From Tricholoma matsutake (lineage: Eukaryota > Basidiomycota > Agaricomycetes > Agaricales > Tricholomataceae), in NCBI GenBank assembly GCA_026075535.2, contig AP026543.1, forward strand, positions 8,990,001-9,054,000: 64,000 nucleotides of DNA, given 5' to 3'. Shown piece after piece: positions 11,581 to 21,639 of the stretch. The notes under the pieces are model-generated. The model had not been told where the DNA came from, searched no databases, and was given only the letters and a program-made list of their open reading frames with translations. Position numbers and translations under genes: made by a program. The first letter of the stretch is position 1. Every line of letters begins with the position of its first letter.

Positions 11581-12131
11581 TGTTAAGACTATAGGTCTTA
11601 ACTCAGCCTGATCATAATCGGGTTCTGTTCAGGACTTGGTGCTTCCTAAGTTGACACAGCTATCCATACTCAGATGCTTTCTGAGTAGACTGTTGGTTCG
11701 TGTATCACAGTTGGAGGCTTTCCAACTGTCGAGTTCAGGTTGATCACAGCTAGAGACTTTCTAGACTGTTGAGTGTTCTGGTTGAGTCTAAGACCATTGG
11801 TTGAATTAGGTCAAGCTAAGGAATACAGGCAGTATTACTGTAGCTTATATACAGTTTCAGAGATGTCTATCGTCCAATCGGAATGCGAGATCCTTGTCAA
11901 GTAATAATAGAAAGAACAATGGAACAACAAGCCTCATGCCAAGCATGAGGTGTCCAACATCATGGATCCAATGTCAAGGGTCCAATGTCACGGAATGCTG
12001 TGGCGCAGCATGTTGGTTGGGGTGGGTCTCCATCAGAAATGAGTCAAGTCGAATGTGAAAGAAAAATAAGGTACCCGGCCTTGCCGGCATGCATCTGGTC
12101 ATCCTGGGTTACAATAACAAAATTCATAACA
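11581..12131. repeat. Solo LTR, 551 bp
   Basis: Starts TGTTAAGACTATAGG and ends TTCATAACA, with the same 5-bp duplication AAAGC on both sides (11576-11580 and 12132-12136). The TG..CA ends and 5-bp duplication mark an LTR retrotransposon reduced to one LTR. Excision restores the LINE frame. It has a TATA-like stretch near 11848. It differs from the other LTRs in the window. Confidence 0.85.
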
Positions 12132-12136
12132 AAAGC

Positions 12137-12520
12137 TATGGCAGAAATCAAAGCGTTATGACCGAATGAAGAAATCAGACCCAGCCACACCATCCAGCAA
12201 ATACATCGACCATATCACAGGTTTACCAAGGAAACACGCCAGCATACTCACACAGCTATGAATGGGACACACACCTTTAGCTAAGCATCTATTTCGTATA
12301 GGGAAAGCAGACTCACCAGTATGCCCTGCATGTCAACAGGCTGACGAAACAGTACAACACTACATATTACACTGTCCTGCGCATCAAGCGGCAAGACAAA
12401 ACTTGTGTAACAGTATGGGAGGAAGGGATGTAAACATCACAAAACTCTTCACAATGAGAAAAACACTCTGGGCACTATTTAGATATGCTGCAGAAACTGG
12501 CTGATGGAGAGGAACATTTG
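12137..12520 (+). pseudogene. LINE C-terminal zinc knuckle
   Basis: Reads SSKYIDHITGLPRKHASILT, a stop at 12259, then MGHTPLAKHLFRIGKADSPV followed by CPACQQADETVQHYILHCP, a CCHC motif typical of the end of Tad1-like ORF2, and ends near AETG. The 3' untranslated tail and poly(A) follow to 12792. Confidence 0.85.
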
Positions 12521-12792
12521 GGGAACTGCCGGAATTGAATGAAGAACAGGGAAAAGAAAGGGAAGAACGGGGATGAAGAAACATGAGAGATGAACACGCA
12601 TACAATATTCATGGTCCCAGCACCAACTATTAAAGCGCCACCAGTGCTTCAAGGGCCACTCTGTGGCCCCTCCAAGCAGATGACGAAGACACTTAATATA
12701 GAGAAGGATCACACAGCATTGCACATACTGTACATTTTACTTATGGTTTACCACAAAGGAGAATAAATAGGATTCAAAAAAAAAAAAAAAAA

Positions 12793-13589
12793 TCGTCGAT
12801 TTGCATCTATTATCATTGATACAATGCATGAAAATTGTGTAAAATCTATCTCAATGGACAGGACATATGGTATATTCAACATTTTTGTTGTCATTGATTT
12901 TCAACAACTCAAACTAACTAAATAGATGAAAATCTTAGGTAAATGACAGACTTCCTACTGGGGCTAAAGCCTGGCATGAATGAGTCCTTCATTCTATAGA
13001 AATGCTTTAAATGAGATACATTCTACATTCTAGAGATAGCATATAAATATACTAAAGACCTCTCAGAAATTCATGTCCCATGTGTTTTCAAGTGATTGAA
13101 AAATTAAAATAAAATAAAATTTCAAAAATTCAAAAAAATTCAAACACCATTCTATCGACTTCTACACAGTTCCTACACACCTTGTTTGGCAGCTATTTTA
13201 ATGTCTGGATACTCCCCAGTAGGATTTGACATGGGTACACCCACAGGTGAGATTAGCACCTACCGTACCCATACCTGCATACACCACACCCACCAACAAC
13301 ACCATACCCACAGGTATGGGTTTTCACCATGGTGTTCACACAGGTACTGCAGTGTATGTACACCATAGTACACCACACCACTGAAGGGCTAACACCACAG
13401 GAAATACCCATTGTATAGCACCCAATGATAGTTGTGAATCACACCCTTTAAAGCCCCTACTATCCAGACATTGGGCTATTGCTCATGCTGTGTGATAGGG
13501 CTGTATTTGGGGTGAGCATGGTAGTGGGTGTGGCTGTGGCTGGCCCAACAGAAGAGCAACACAAAGTCTAGCTCGTAATGGGTGACGCT
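12793..13589. other. No gene seen; ACCCATACC-type repeats at 13200-13380
   Basis: AT-rich, without credible coding frames. 13200-13380 is made of degenerate ACCCATACC, CCACACCAC and GGTATGGG words, the same vocabulary as the subterminal parts of the hAT elements nearby. A possible terminal repeat (TAGGATTTGACATGGG at 13218) may pair with CCTGTCAAACCCATCA at 14677, but I could not match flanking duplications. Confidence 0.5.
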
Positions 13590-14295
13590 GAGTCAAACCC
13601 ATAATGTTGTTGTTGTGCTCTGGTGGTGGTGGCCATTGTCGCCATCCTCACCTATCCTCATTGCTCCCCATTTCCACCCCATGAGCAGTTGCTCACAGTG
13701 GTGGTTTGGGGTGCTGTGGGTGGTGGTGATGGTGGCCATTGTTGCCATCCTCGTTGCTCCCAATTTCCACCCCGCAAGCAGTTGCTCACAGTGGCGGTTG
13801 GGGGTGCTGTGGTGGTGGTGATGGTGGCTGTCATTGCCATTGTTGCCTATCTTCATTGCTCCCCATTGTGATGGTGGTGGGTTGTAGAGGAGTTGGGGCA
13901 TCAGTGATGTGGCATGTGTTTTGGGCAGGGTAGTGCTTACCTCATGGGTATCCCCCTCCACAGATCTCCTGGCCCTCCTCTGCTGACTCCTGTTTGTTAT
14001 CAAGAACCTCACATCCTGGTTGGACTGGGAGGAGGGGGTTTGGTCATGGTTAGATGTGAGTCGTCTGGTGTCGGGAACCATTGTTACTAGTAGTTTAGTA
14101 GAACCTACAGGTGCTGGGTCGTTTGTTGTTGTCCACCTTTCATGCTCCCCATTTCCACCCCATGAGCAGTTGCTCACGGTGGCGGTTGGGAGTGCTGTGG
14201 TGGCTGTCCTTCCATCTCATGTGTTTCATCAGCTGGGGGAGGTTGCAAATCTTGCAATGTGGCAGGGGGTGCTTACCTCATGGTTAGAGTGGGCT
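13590..14295 (-). repeat. Reverse-strand copy of the hAT cargo sequence
   Basis: On the minus strand this block shares words with the modules at 15.4-17.0 kb: the palindromic core GAGCA-AC-TGCTC at 13683-13694, 13776-13787 and 14164-14175, each beside a GGGTGGAAATGGGG-like stretch. Two identical donor-like words ATGAG|GTAAGCAC occur, complementary to 13937-13949 and 14268-14280. Long frames here are low-complexity and probably not real proteins. I read it as a diverged, inverted relative of the module array. Confidence 0.5.
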
Positions 14296-14708
14296 AGTAC
14301 CTAATTTTTTTTGTTAGTAATGAAAATGAAATGACAGAAAGAAAAAAAAACATACATATTGCCCTTGTTTTAGTTTGCTTGTCATTCAGAAAATGAATGA
14401 AAATGAAAAAAAAACTTACGAGCCAAAGCGACAATTGCAGTCATCTCATGTTGGTGCCTGTCATTTAGATCCTCTGAAATGTGAGCGATGTAAAGTCGAA
14501 CCCACCAATGGGCAACGCAAAGTTGAATCCATGTTAAACAATGGACTCACTGATGCGTCCTTGTTGATTGAACTGCGGCAAGTTCCGGGTACCAAACAAA
14601 TACCTGTAAATAACTGTGACACCACACAAACAGGTACAGTATGTCACAGGTACAGCAATTCGGCACCCATACCCATACCTGTCAAACCCATCAGACTTTC
14701 ACCACAGG
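14296..14708. other. No gene seen
   Basis: AT-rich start with A-runs, then short ACCCATACC/AACAGGTAC words at 14610-14700 as in other hAT ends. One frame of 133 aa crosses it and the start of the next element; it is not supported by codon use or similarity I recognise. The last 8 bases, ACCACAGG, are the left target-site copy of the next element. Confidence 0.4.
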
Positions 14709-14835
14709 TAGTGTTTAAAGGTCCAGTCTGTAGGACCAAAAAAAAGACCAAAACTGAACTGAACTGGACTGATTAGGACCAGACCAGTGGTCTATTTATG
14801 GACTGGTCTTTTTCAGTCCAGTTGCTGGTCTTTTG

Positions 14836-17588
14836 TAGGGTGTAGCACGGGTGCGGGTAAACCTGCAGTGTTTGGGTCATGGGGTATACAGGTATGGGTA
14901 TGGTGCCTGAAATCCTGAACCTGTGTCATACCGCACCCATCCACATGGTGTCGCAGGTTTTCATGGGTAGTGCTAAGTTGGGCCAGTTAGCCAGTACCAT
15001 ATTGTATTTTACTCAATTTTAGTTAATTTATGCATGTCAATCTTCACCCGTTGTACAATGCTCAATGCAGATGAGAAATGCAAAGTGTTGAGACCGTGGG
15101 AACACAACTGACAACGGTGATTGAACTTGATTGACGTTGTTATCACTCTCCATGAGTCCACAACACTCAGTAACACTGACCATAGCAGTATGTAATTGTT
15201 TCTCCTTCTCTTTTTCTTTTCACTACTAATAATATGCTTTTCTTATTTCCATAGATGATAACTTGCATTTTCACCATGATGACTCCTGCATTGAAATCAT
15301 AAGCTTTTCATTTCTTTCTTTTCAACTTAACTAACAATATGTTCTTTGTTTAATATTACAGTGTTTTAAGCTTGACAGCAGCCATGAAACGCTACCCTCC
15401 TCCCTGTCCAAACAGGATGTGAGGCTTTCATTTGGACAATGAAGGGGACCACATAGCCACCATCACCACCACCACCAGATAAATGAACAGTGGGAAGATG
15501 AACACCGACACGGGGATGGGACTGGGGTATGAGGACGAGGCCCAGGCTCAAATGGCACATAGATACACATTGTTTGGGCCCCAGGTAAGTTTTTATTCTG
15601 TTCCTTTCCTATTTTTCTAACTTCTATTTTCATTCTCTACAGGTTTCATCTCACAACGACATGACAATCCCAGCCAATGCATCCACACCTCCAGCTGCTG
15701 AAACTACAACCACTGCAACACCTCAAACCACTGTCACAAGCAGCTGATCATGCAGTGCATGGCACAACCAATAGCAAGGAGACAATGATGAGGATAGGGA
15801 CAGGGACGGGGCGGGGGGTTACGAGGATGAGATATGGCCCACCCAAGCAACGTGTATTGTCGTTTGGGCCCCAGGAAAATTTTTTGATGTTCATTTCTTG
15901 TTTTTCTTGATTCAACTAACTTCTATTTTCATTCTATACAGGTTTTATCTTGCATAACTTTATTTTCATTATTTACAGGTTTAACTTACAATGATGCGAC
16001 TACCACGACAATGACAATGGCCACCACCATGGCCACCACGGCCACCACAGCACCCCTAACCACCACCATGAGCAACTGCTCGCAGGGTGGAAATGGGGAG
16101 CGATGGGGATGGGGATAACAAGAAGAAGGAGCAGGCAGGACAACAACACAACAACATGGACATGCAGAGGACGATGGGAGGCGAGGGGAATGGAGGAAAC
16201 GAAGGCAATGGGGAGAGGGAGGGGTTGGCCGCATCACACACAAAATGGGCCCAAACAACATCTATTGTTCTTTGGGCCCCAAGTAAGTTTTTTCTTGTTT
16301 GTTTCTTATTTTATTTTATTTTCCTTTTAACTAACTTGGTTCTTCATTTATTATAGGTTCCACTTATGTTACATCACAACAACCCACAACCCGCCATCTA
16401 CTACCACTGCTATGAGCCCTGCTCACAGCATGAGTAAGCAGGCAACAGCAAGGACAGCAGGGAGAGAATGATGAATGGGATGAACAATGAACGATGAACA
16501 TGAGATGGGGATGCGAGGGACAAACGATGATGATGATGACGACAAGATGGAACAACAATTCCAAGGGACAGGGATGGAAAAGGGGATGGACAACAATGAC
16601 ACAGGCAATGACAACGACGAGGATGGAGATGAGGCAAAACCAAAAAAAAGGCCCAAGAGACATCAACGTCTCTTGGGCCATAGGTGAGTTTTTCTTTCCT
16701 TTTCTTTTCTCATTTCATTTCCTTGTTACTAACTACCAGCAATGACAAATTCAAAGAAATGATGACTGCCACCACAAAGCCAGCAACCACAGGGACAACA
16801 GACAAACTGCGGGATGAGAACAATGGGGGAACAAGGGGGGTGGAAACAACAGGGAGGATGAGAATGACTAGGTGGACGAGGGAGACAAGAATGATGACAA
16901 ACCACCTCCACCACCGATACCACAGCAGCACCCCCATCCACCGCCACGAGTAACTGCTCACAGGGTGGAAATGGGGAGCAATGGGGAAGGGGATGGCCAC
17001 CACAATGCAGGGGAGGACCACTCTTTCTCAGGGGCAGGGCACTACTGTGAAGAGAGGGGGAGAGGGCAGGGATGGAACGAGGGGGCACCACAATGGGGGG
17101 GAGGGCTGTCCATGAGGGGCAGGGGCACTACTGCAAAGAAGGGGAAGGACCTCTCCTTGCCCTGCAAGCGAGATGGTGTTTTATCTTTTTTTTAGTATTG
17201 TATAGAGTTATGAAATACACAAATGCCTCTGTTGCTCTTCTTGAGTGGCAGAGGTGTCTTTTTTTTTTCAGAAATAATTAAATATAAGACCCTCTGTACA
17301 GAGATTTATTGTCTGTGACTTAAGTATTGTATACAAGGTGTAGTTAAGTTAGTAAAGGGGTTATATAATACAAATGCAGGATGTTCAACAGTGTAGAATG
17401 TTGGAATATGAGGCAAAAATGTAGTCAAAACCATGGTGTATATACACAGTGTCACACCTGCGGTGTTTTATGACAGACCATGGGTTAAACCTGTCACCAT
17501 GGTTGTGGTGTTAGAATGGGTGTGGTGTTGACAGGTGTGGGTGTGGTGTGTTAAATTTTACCCACGGTGTGACCCGTTCTACACCCTA
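14836..17588. mobile_element. hAT element (inner), TAGGG ends, carries module array
   Basis: Ends TAGGGTGTAGCACGGGT and, complemented, TAGGGTGTAGAACGGGT. Flanks GTCTTTTG (14828-14835) and GTCTTTCA (17589-17596) match at six of eight bases. It lies within the outer TAGTG element. Subterminal parts carry GGTATGGG and GGGTGTGG words. There is no transposase. The interior holds the tandem exon-hairpin-intron modules at 15.2-17.2 kb. Confidence 0.75.
15360..16740 (+). other. Tandem exon-hairpin-intron modules
   Basis: Four successive blocks, each with an AC-rich start, a purine-rich GAC/GAT/GGG middle, an inverted repeat built on GGGCCC, and at once a splice donor: CAG|GTAAGT at 15585, CAG|GAAAAT at 15875 (decayed), CAA|GTAAGT at 16283, TAG|GTGAGT at 16684. 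Each donor is followed by a pyrimidine-rich stretch with CTAAC and an acceptor AG at 15642, 15941, 16356 and 16739, so putative introns are 56-74 nt, like those of real genes here. The best hairpin is GGCCCAAGAGAC / GTCTCTTGGGCC with a 6-base loop (16650-16679). Exon lengths of 232, 304 and 327 nt are not all multiples of three, so coding is doubtful. Confidence 0.65.
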
Positions 17589-18146
17589 GTCTTTCATTTT
17601 GAAAAATATGGTAGGACCGATGAAAAACCAGTTAAAACTGGTTGCAACTGGTATTTTGTCCCAAGGTATGTTGGACCTTACTCCCACACATATTTACTTT
17701 ATTTTCAGTCCCTGGATCATCAAAAACAGTCAAGGATATGACCAAAAACATTTTTGTATGAGTATTTTGTTGTATCAGAACAACTTTGATTGCATTGCTT
17801 ATTACCTGAGCTATAATTTTTTTTGTACAGCTATATGACATCATAAAAGTAACAACAACACACCTAATCATCTGTACCATGGGATTCTATTCATATAACA
17901 GCCCAAATGAGTGCAACTACAAACTACAAATTACAAACTACAAACTGCAACTTGAATGCATGTCCTCTCAGTTTTGGCCATATCTCAGTCAAATCTTGAC
18001 GGAATTGCTTAAATGTTGGATCAGTCTATGGAGCATTGCAATCTCTATCCATGAATATAATATATATGAGGTAATGGTCATATTTGTTGAGATACATATG
18101 GGTTATTTGGCACGATAAATTTTACAACAAAAGACTGGTCTGAACC

Positions 18147-18572
18147 TATAAGGGCAACCTAAGCCTCTAGCAAAGGGAAATCCAAAGTTAAAATTATACT
18201 ACATAATACAGGCATTGGGGACACACCTAGCAAAGGGAAATCCGAAGAGAAAACTCTAAGGATCCCCTTGCTGATGCCCAGTATATGTGAAGATGACAAA
18301 AATCAAATATAACCTAAAAATAGAAAAAGGCGGAGATAGGCGGATCAAGGCCGCCAAATGACATCATACCAAGGGGTATGTGTCGGAAGGGGTACTCCGC
18401 CTCTAAATATAAAAGTGTCAACATGTACAAACATGATAGCAAGGGAAAATTAGTAATAAAATCCGGAAAAATCATAGAAAATGAAGAATAGAAGGAAATG
18501 AGGTGGGGAAAAATATAGGATGAACATAAAAAATAGGAAAAACACACAGGGCACCCCCCTAGTCCCCTTACA
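18147..18572 (-). repeat. Solo LTR of the 52-64 kb Gypsy family
   Basis: 426 bp, from TATAAGGGCAACC to CCCCTTACA, flanked by a perfect 5-bp duplication GAACC (18142-18146 and 18573-18577). It is the reverse-orientation match of the LTRs at 52732, 58312 and 60576. On the minus strand the LTR begins TGTAAGGGG and ends CCCTTATA. It inserted near the right end of the outer hAT element. Confidence 0.9.
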
Positions 18573-18715
18573 GAACCAGTCTTTTTTTGGTCCATGGACC
18601 AATTAGGACCAGTCATAAAGGGTCTGGTTGCAGTCCTCCAATATCTGGGTCAGTTCTAGACTGGTTGCCCCATTTGGAAGTCAAAAACTGGACCGGACTG
18701 GACCTTTAAACACTA

Positions 18716-19028
18716 ACCATGGGTTTACCCATAGTAGTAACCCATACCCATGTCCCACCCTACTCCCTGGATGGAGTTATATCCATTAAATTATCTTCAG
18801 ACCATTTTTTCGATAGAGATTGCAAGTTTCCAAGTCGCCATTCTCATGGGGTGACATCTCATGGGGTGACAAAGACATTAAACTTGACAGCTCTGAAAGC
18901 ACTGAGCATGCCGAAAGGTTCCTGGAGAACCAAGAGATAGATGCTGAAAGCAACACATACCCTGCTTTATGAGGTATGGGTTTTATCTTTATTGCATATC
19001 CAGCTGACATATTTGCAACAGAGGAGGC
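18716..19028. other. No gene seen
   Basis: Begins with the right target copy of the hAT element and ACCCATACCCATG words ending CCCACCCTA at 18763, which may be another hAT end (its complement starts TAGGGTGGGACATGGG). No left partner was found. No supported coding sequence. Confidence 0.4.
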
Positions 19029-19361
19029 TGTTGAGAGACACACCATGGAACAACGCATCACTTTTTGATGCATGTGCTATTTTTAGTGCACCCCTTTGAT
19101 GCATATGAACAAACACCCCATTTCCCTTTCTTATTCCCCCCTCTGTCTGACAGAACATATATATAGCTAGATACATTACCTGCCACCTCAGTCGCTTATA
19201 CAAGGACTGAGGTGAGTATTATCTTAGAGTGCCGCATCACCAGAGTTACTTACCATACCTTAGTTTAGCATTGCCTATTCTAGGTACAGTACAGTTTGTA
19301 TCTTAGTCGCTTATACAAGGACTGAGCTTAGCCTTGCCTATTCTAGGATTGAATTTCTACA
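19029..19361 (+). repeat. Copia-type LTR followed by half-tRNA primer site
   Basis: Starts TGTTGAGAGACACACC and ends GAATTTCTACA, 333 bp, with TATATATAG near 19155 and a repeated CTTATACAAGGACTGAG word. Directly after it, 19362-19374 reads GGTTATGGGCCAC, which matches the Copia primer site that pairs with the anticodon arm of initiator tRNA-Met. The Gypsy element inserted right there at 19375. No Copia coding region is recognisable; 27117-27203 may be a short remainder. Confidence 0.6.
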
Positions 19362-19374
19362 GGTTATGGGCCAC

Positions 19375-20083
19375 TGTCAAGAACCGTTCCTCGCCCAATC
19401 GGAACCCGCATCCATCTGACTCTTTCCCGCACGTCAAACATGACTTTTGCCTATGCCTCCCAATTTCATTCCCGGCTGCCTTGCACTGCCCACACTGCTG
19501 TGCACCAGGCCGCCTTGTACAGCATCCATGGCTGCCTTCCCAAGGCTGCCATCTCTATTGCAAATTTGACTACAGATTCCTGTGCAGCTCCCGCTAGATA
19601 ATTTATCTATGCAGTCGAGACACTGCCACAGTCTTCATTCCTGTTCCGCATTATTCTGGACTACAGTATTTAAGCTTAGTTAGTTTTGCCTTGTATTCCT
19701 CAGTTTGTATATCGACATAGACTTGACTTTAATCTGCCAATCAAAAACCTCCTTCTACTCCAAACCCCAGTTCTCTAAGAGTCTGAACTCTGTTCAACTT
19801 GACCTCCAGTCTCCCTCTGAAGTTCTAACCTCATCTGAACTTAACCTAAGTCCCTCTGTACTCCTTTCCACGTTTACCTGCACTTTCCCATCCCTACCTC
19901 CAAACCTCCAACTTGAAATTAGGACACTGGACGAGGTGAAGGGCGCAGCTTCTTACAAGCTGAAGCCAAGTCCTTTCCGTTTTTCCTCCCCGCCAAATCT
20001 GCAACAACCCAACAACCTTCCGTAAATAACACCCGCAGTGTCCGATCAGATTCCGACAAACCCTCTAGGATCAGTTCTTAACA
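19375..20083 (+). repeat. 5' LTR of Gypsy element
   Basis: TGTCAAGAACC to TTCTTAACA. It includes ORF-like stretches that also appear in the 3' LTR and are not genes. Transcription probably starts within it; a TATTTAAGC box lies near 19667. Confidence 0.95.
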
Positions 20084-20123
20084 GTATATACAAACTCACA
20101 CTTCACTCATCCATTTCCTCTCT

Positions 20124-21512
20124 ATGACCCCTACCGAGACCCACCAGTGCACAACAAGAAACTCCCAATGCGCCGGTACTATTCCAGGGATCTCTGCAAT
20201 CCAGCAATCCACCCTTCTGACCCTCGACCCGCCACTACTTTTGGAGTGTCTTCCAGACCCTCAAACATCTTCCAACAAATCGGCTCAGGAGCTCCCTCAA
20301 TCAGTGCCAATCTCATGTCCGCCCATGCCCCGCAACCTTCCAGCAACCCAGAAGGTTTTCGATCAAGAACTCCCCTTGAGTACGTAGGGGGCATCAACCA
20401 GCCTGAACCCTTTGGGTTGGAAGATCCTGGTCTAGAGGACAGACCCCCCGGTGGACCCGATGACCCTAGTGGTCCTGATGGCCCTGGGGGTGACCCCGAT
20501 CCCAATGATCCTGAGGATCAACCTCCCATGGGGAAAACCCTGACCCAGGGGATAGGTTCATAGATGTCCTTTACAACCTCTCGGAGAGTATCCGCACCCT
20601 TCGTCAGAATAACACACCCAAGACCGAAAAAATCAAAGTTTGCAACCCCGACACTTTCGACGGTGCCAATCTGAAGAAACTTAGAGACTTCTTAGTCTCC
20701 TGCAATCTTCATTTCCGTGACTGTCCACACGTATTTTCCTCTGATGAGAAAAAGATCATATTCATCCTTTCTTATCTTAAGGGATCAGCTCTCAGTTGGT
20801 TTGAGCCTGGTCTGAATGACCTGACAGATTCCGCACACTGGATGTGGGACTACAAAGCTTTCCTCGCTGAGCTGGAAAGTAACTTTGGTCCGCACGACCC
20901 AGTCAGAGATGCAGAAAAAGCTCTCTCAGACTTAGCAATGAAGAAAGGTGGTTGTATCATGAAATATAACGTTGACTTCTGGGAATTAGCTTCTAGGGTC
21001 AACTGGAATGAAGCAGCCCTTCATGACCGCTATTTCCACAGTCTTCCACTCCAGCTTTGCATAGAAGTGCTCCAGGGTGGTAAACCCAATACTCTCACAG
21101 AACTATGCTTGAAAGCACAGGACAGCGACGACATCTACTGGATGCAAGAAGATGAATCCTGTTTTGAAACAAAGAATTCCAGTAACGTCACTAACTCTAG
21201 TCAGAAAGACTCTTCCAAAAGCCCTTCCCCGTCGACAAACCAAGCATCTTCAAACTCTGCCCATGGTAACACCTCCAACCAGCAGTCTTCCGTGACAAAG
21301 AACACTTCCTGGGACAAGCCCAAGTTGTCCATCTCTGATAAGTTGGGGAAGAACGGCAAGCTTACTGGGGAGGAACGAGAACGTCACATGAGAGAATGAC
21401 TTTGTCTCTACTGCGGTGAGGAAGGGCATGTAGCAGGAAACTGCCCAAAATCCAAAGCTGCAAAAGCCCGTGCATCCACTGTCATTCCCGAGACTACGGA
21501 CTCGGAAAAATA
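20124..21512 (+). pseudogene. Gypsy gag, frameshifted
   Basis: Starts at ATG 20124. A Pro/Asp/Gly-rich N-terminal part (GPDDPSGPDGPGGDPDPNDP in another frame at 20450-20520) leads to the capsid region: CNPDTFDGANLKKLRDFLVS, IFILSYLKGSALSWFEPGL and WMWDYKAFLAELESNFGPHD. A Ser/Asn-rich linker and the zinc knuckle CLYCGEEGHVAGNC (21402-21443) follow. Frame changes near 20150-20560 and a TGA just before the knuckle (21397-21399) break it. The TGA fits a CGA codon with C-to-T change. Confidence 0.85.
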
Positions 21513-21639
21513 GTCCACAACCCTCAGGATACAGCCATTGGGGCTGGGGGTTGCATTGACCTTACCCACTTGGCTGCCTAGGTTTGTCTCAACGCGTCTG
21601 CTCTTTCCGACCCTGACTCCCTAACCATTCTTTTAACCT

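Larger units (their letters stand above)
2160..12792 (+). mobile_element. Tad1-like LINE with four nested insertions
   Basis: A non-LTR retrotransposon ORF2 is spread over five blocks: endonuclease (2160-2597 and 3774-4576), linker (8009-8239), reverse transcriptase to RNase H (9464-11580), and a C-terminal zinc knuckle (12137-12520), ending in a 17-base poly(A) at 12776-12792. Removing the four insertions rejoins the reading frame exactly at three junctions: LSTAYMQD at the first, SKLVMSQATD at the second, and TTQKLWQKSKRY at the fourth. The host LINE copy would be about 4.2 kb here. Stops, many of them TGA or TAG replacing Trp, Arg or Gln codons, make it dead. The 5' end may continue left of the hAT element. 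Confidence 0.85.
14709..18715. mobile_element. hAT element (outer), TAGTG ends, no transposase
   Basis: Bounded by TAGTGTTTAAAGGTCCAGTC and its complement GACTGGACCTTTAAACACTA. The flanking 8-mers ACCACAGG (14701-14708) and ACCATGGG (18716-18723) match at six of eight positions, both differences transitions. Subterminal GGACCAG/CTGGTCC words fill the ends. It contains an inner hAT (14836-17588) and a solo LTR (18147-18572); without them it is about 0.8 kb and has no coding sequence, so it is non-autonomous. It is the same family as the element at 49986-51470. Confidence 0.75.

Noticed and set aside
13593..14177. 194-codon minus-strand frame and other long frames in 13.6-17.2 kb
   Set aside because: His/Thr/Pro low complexity from GGT/CCA repeats; open in several frames at once; inside repeat sequence.
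13218..14694. A further hAT element bounded by TAGGATTTGACATGGG and CCTGTCAAACCCATCA
   Set aside because: Ends are only loosely inverted and no matching flanking 8-mers were found.
20179..20505. 108-codon antisense frame over gag
   Set aside because: Mirror of the Pro/Asp/Gly-rich gag segment; codon shadow.
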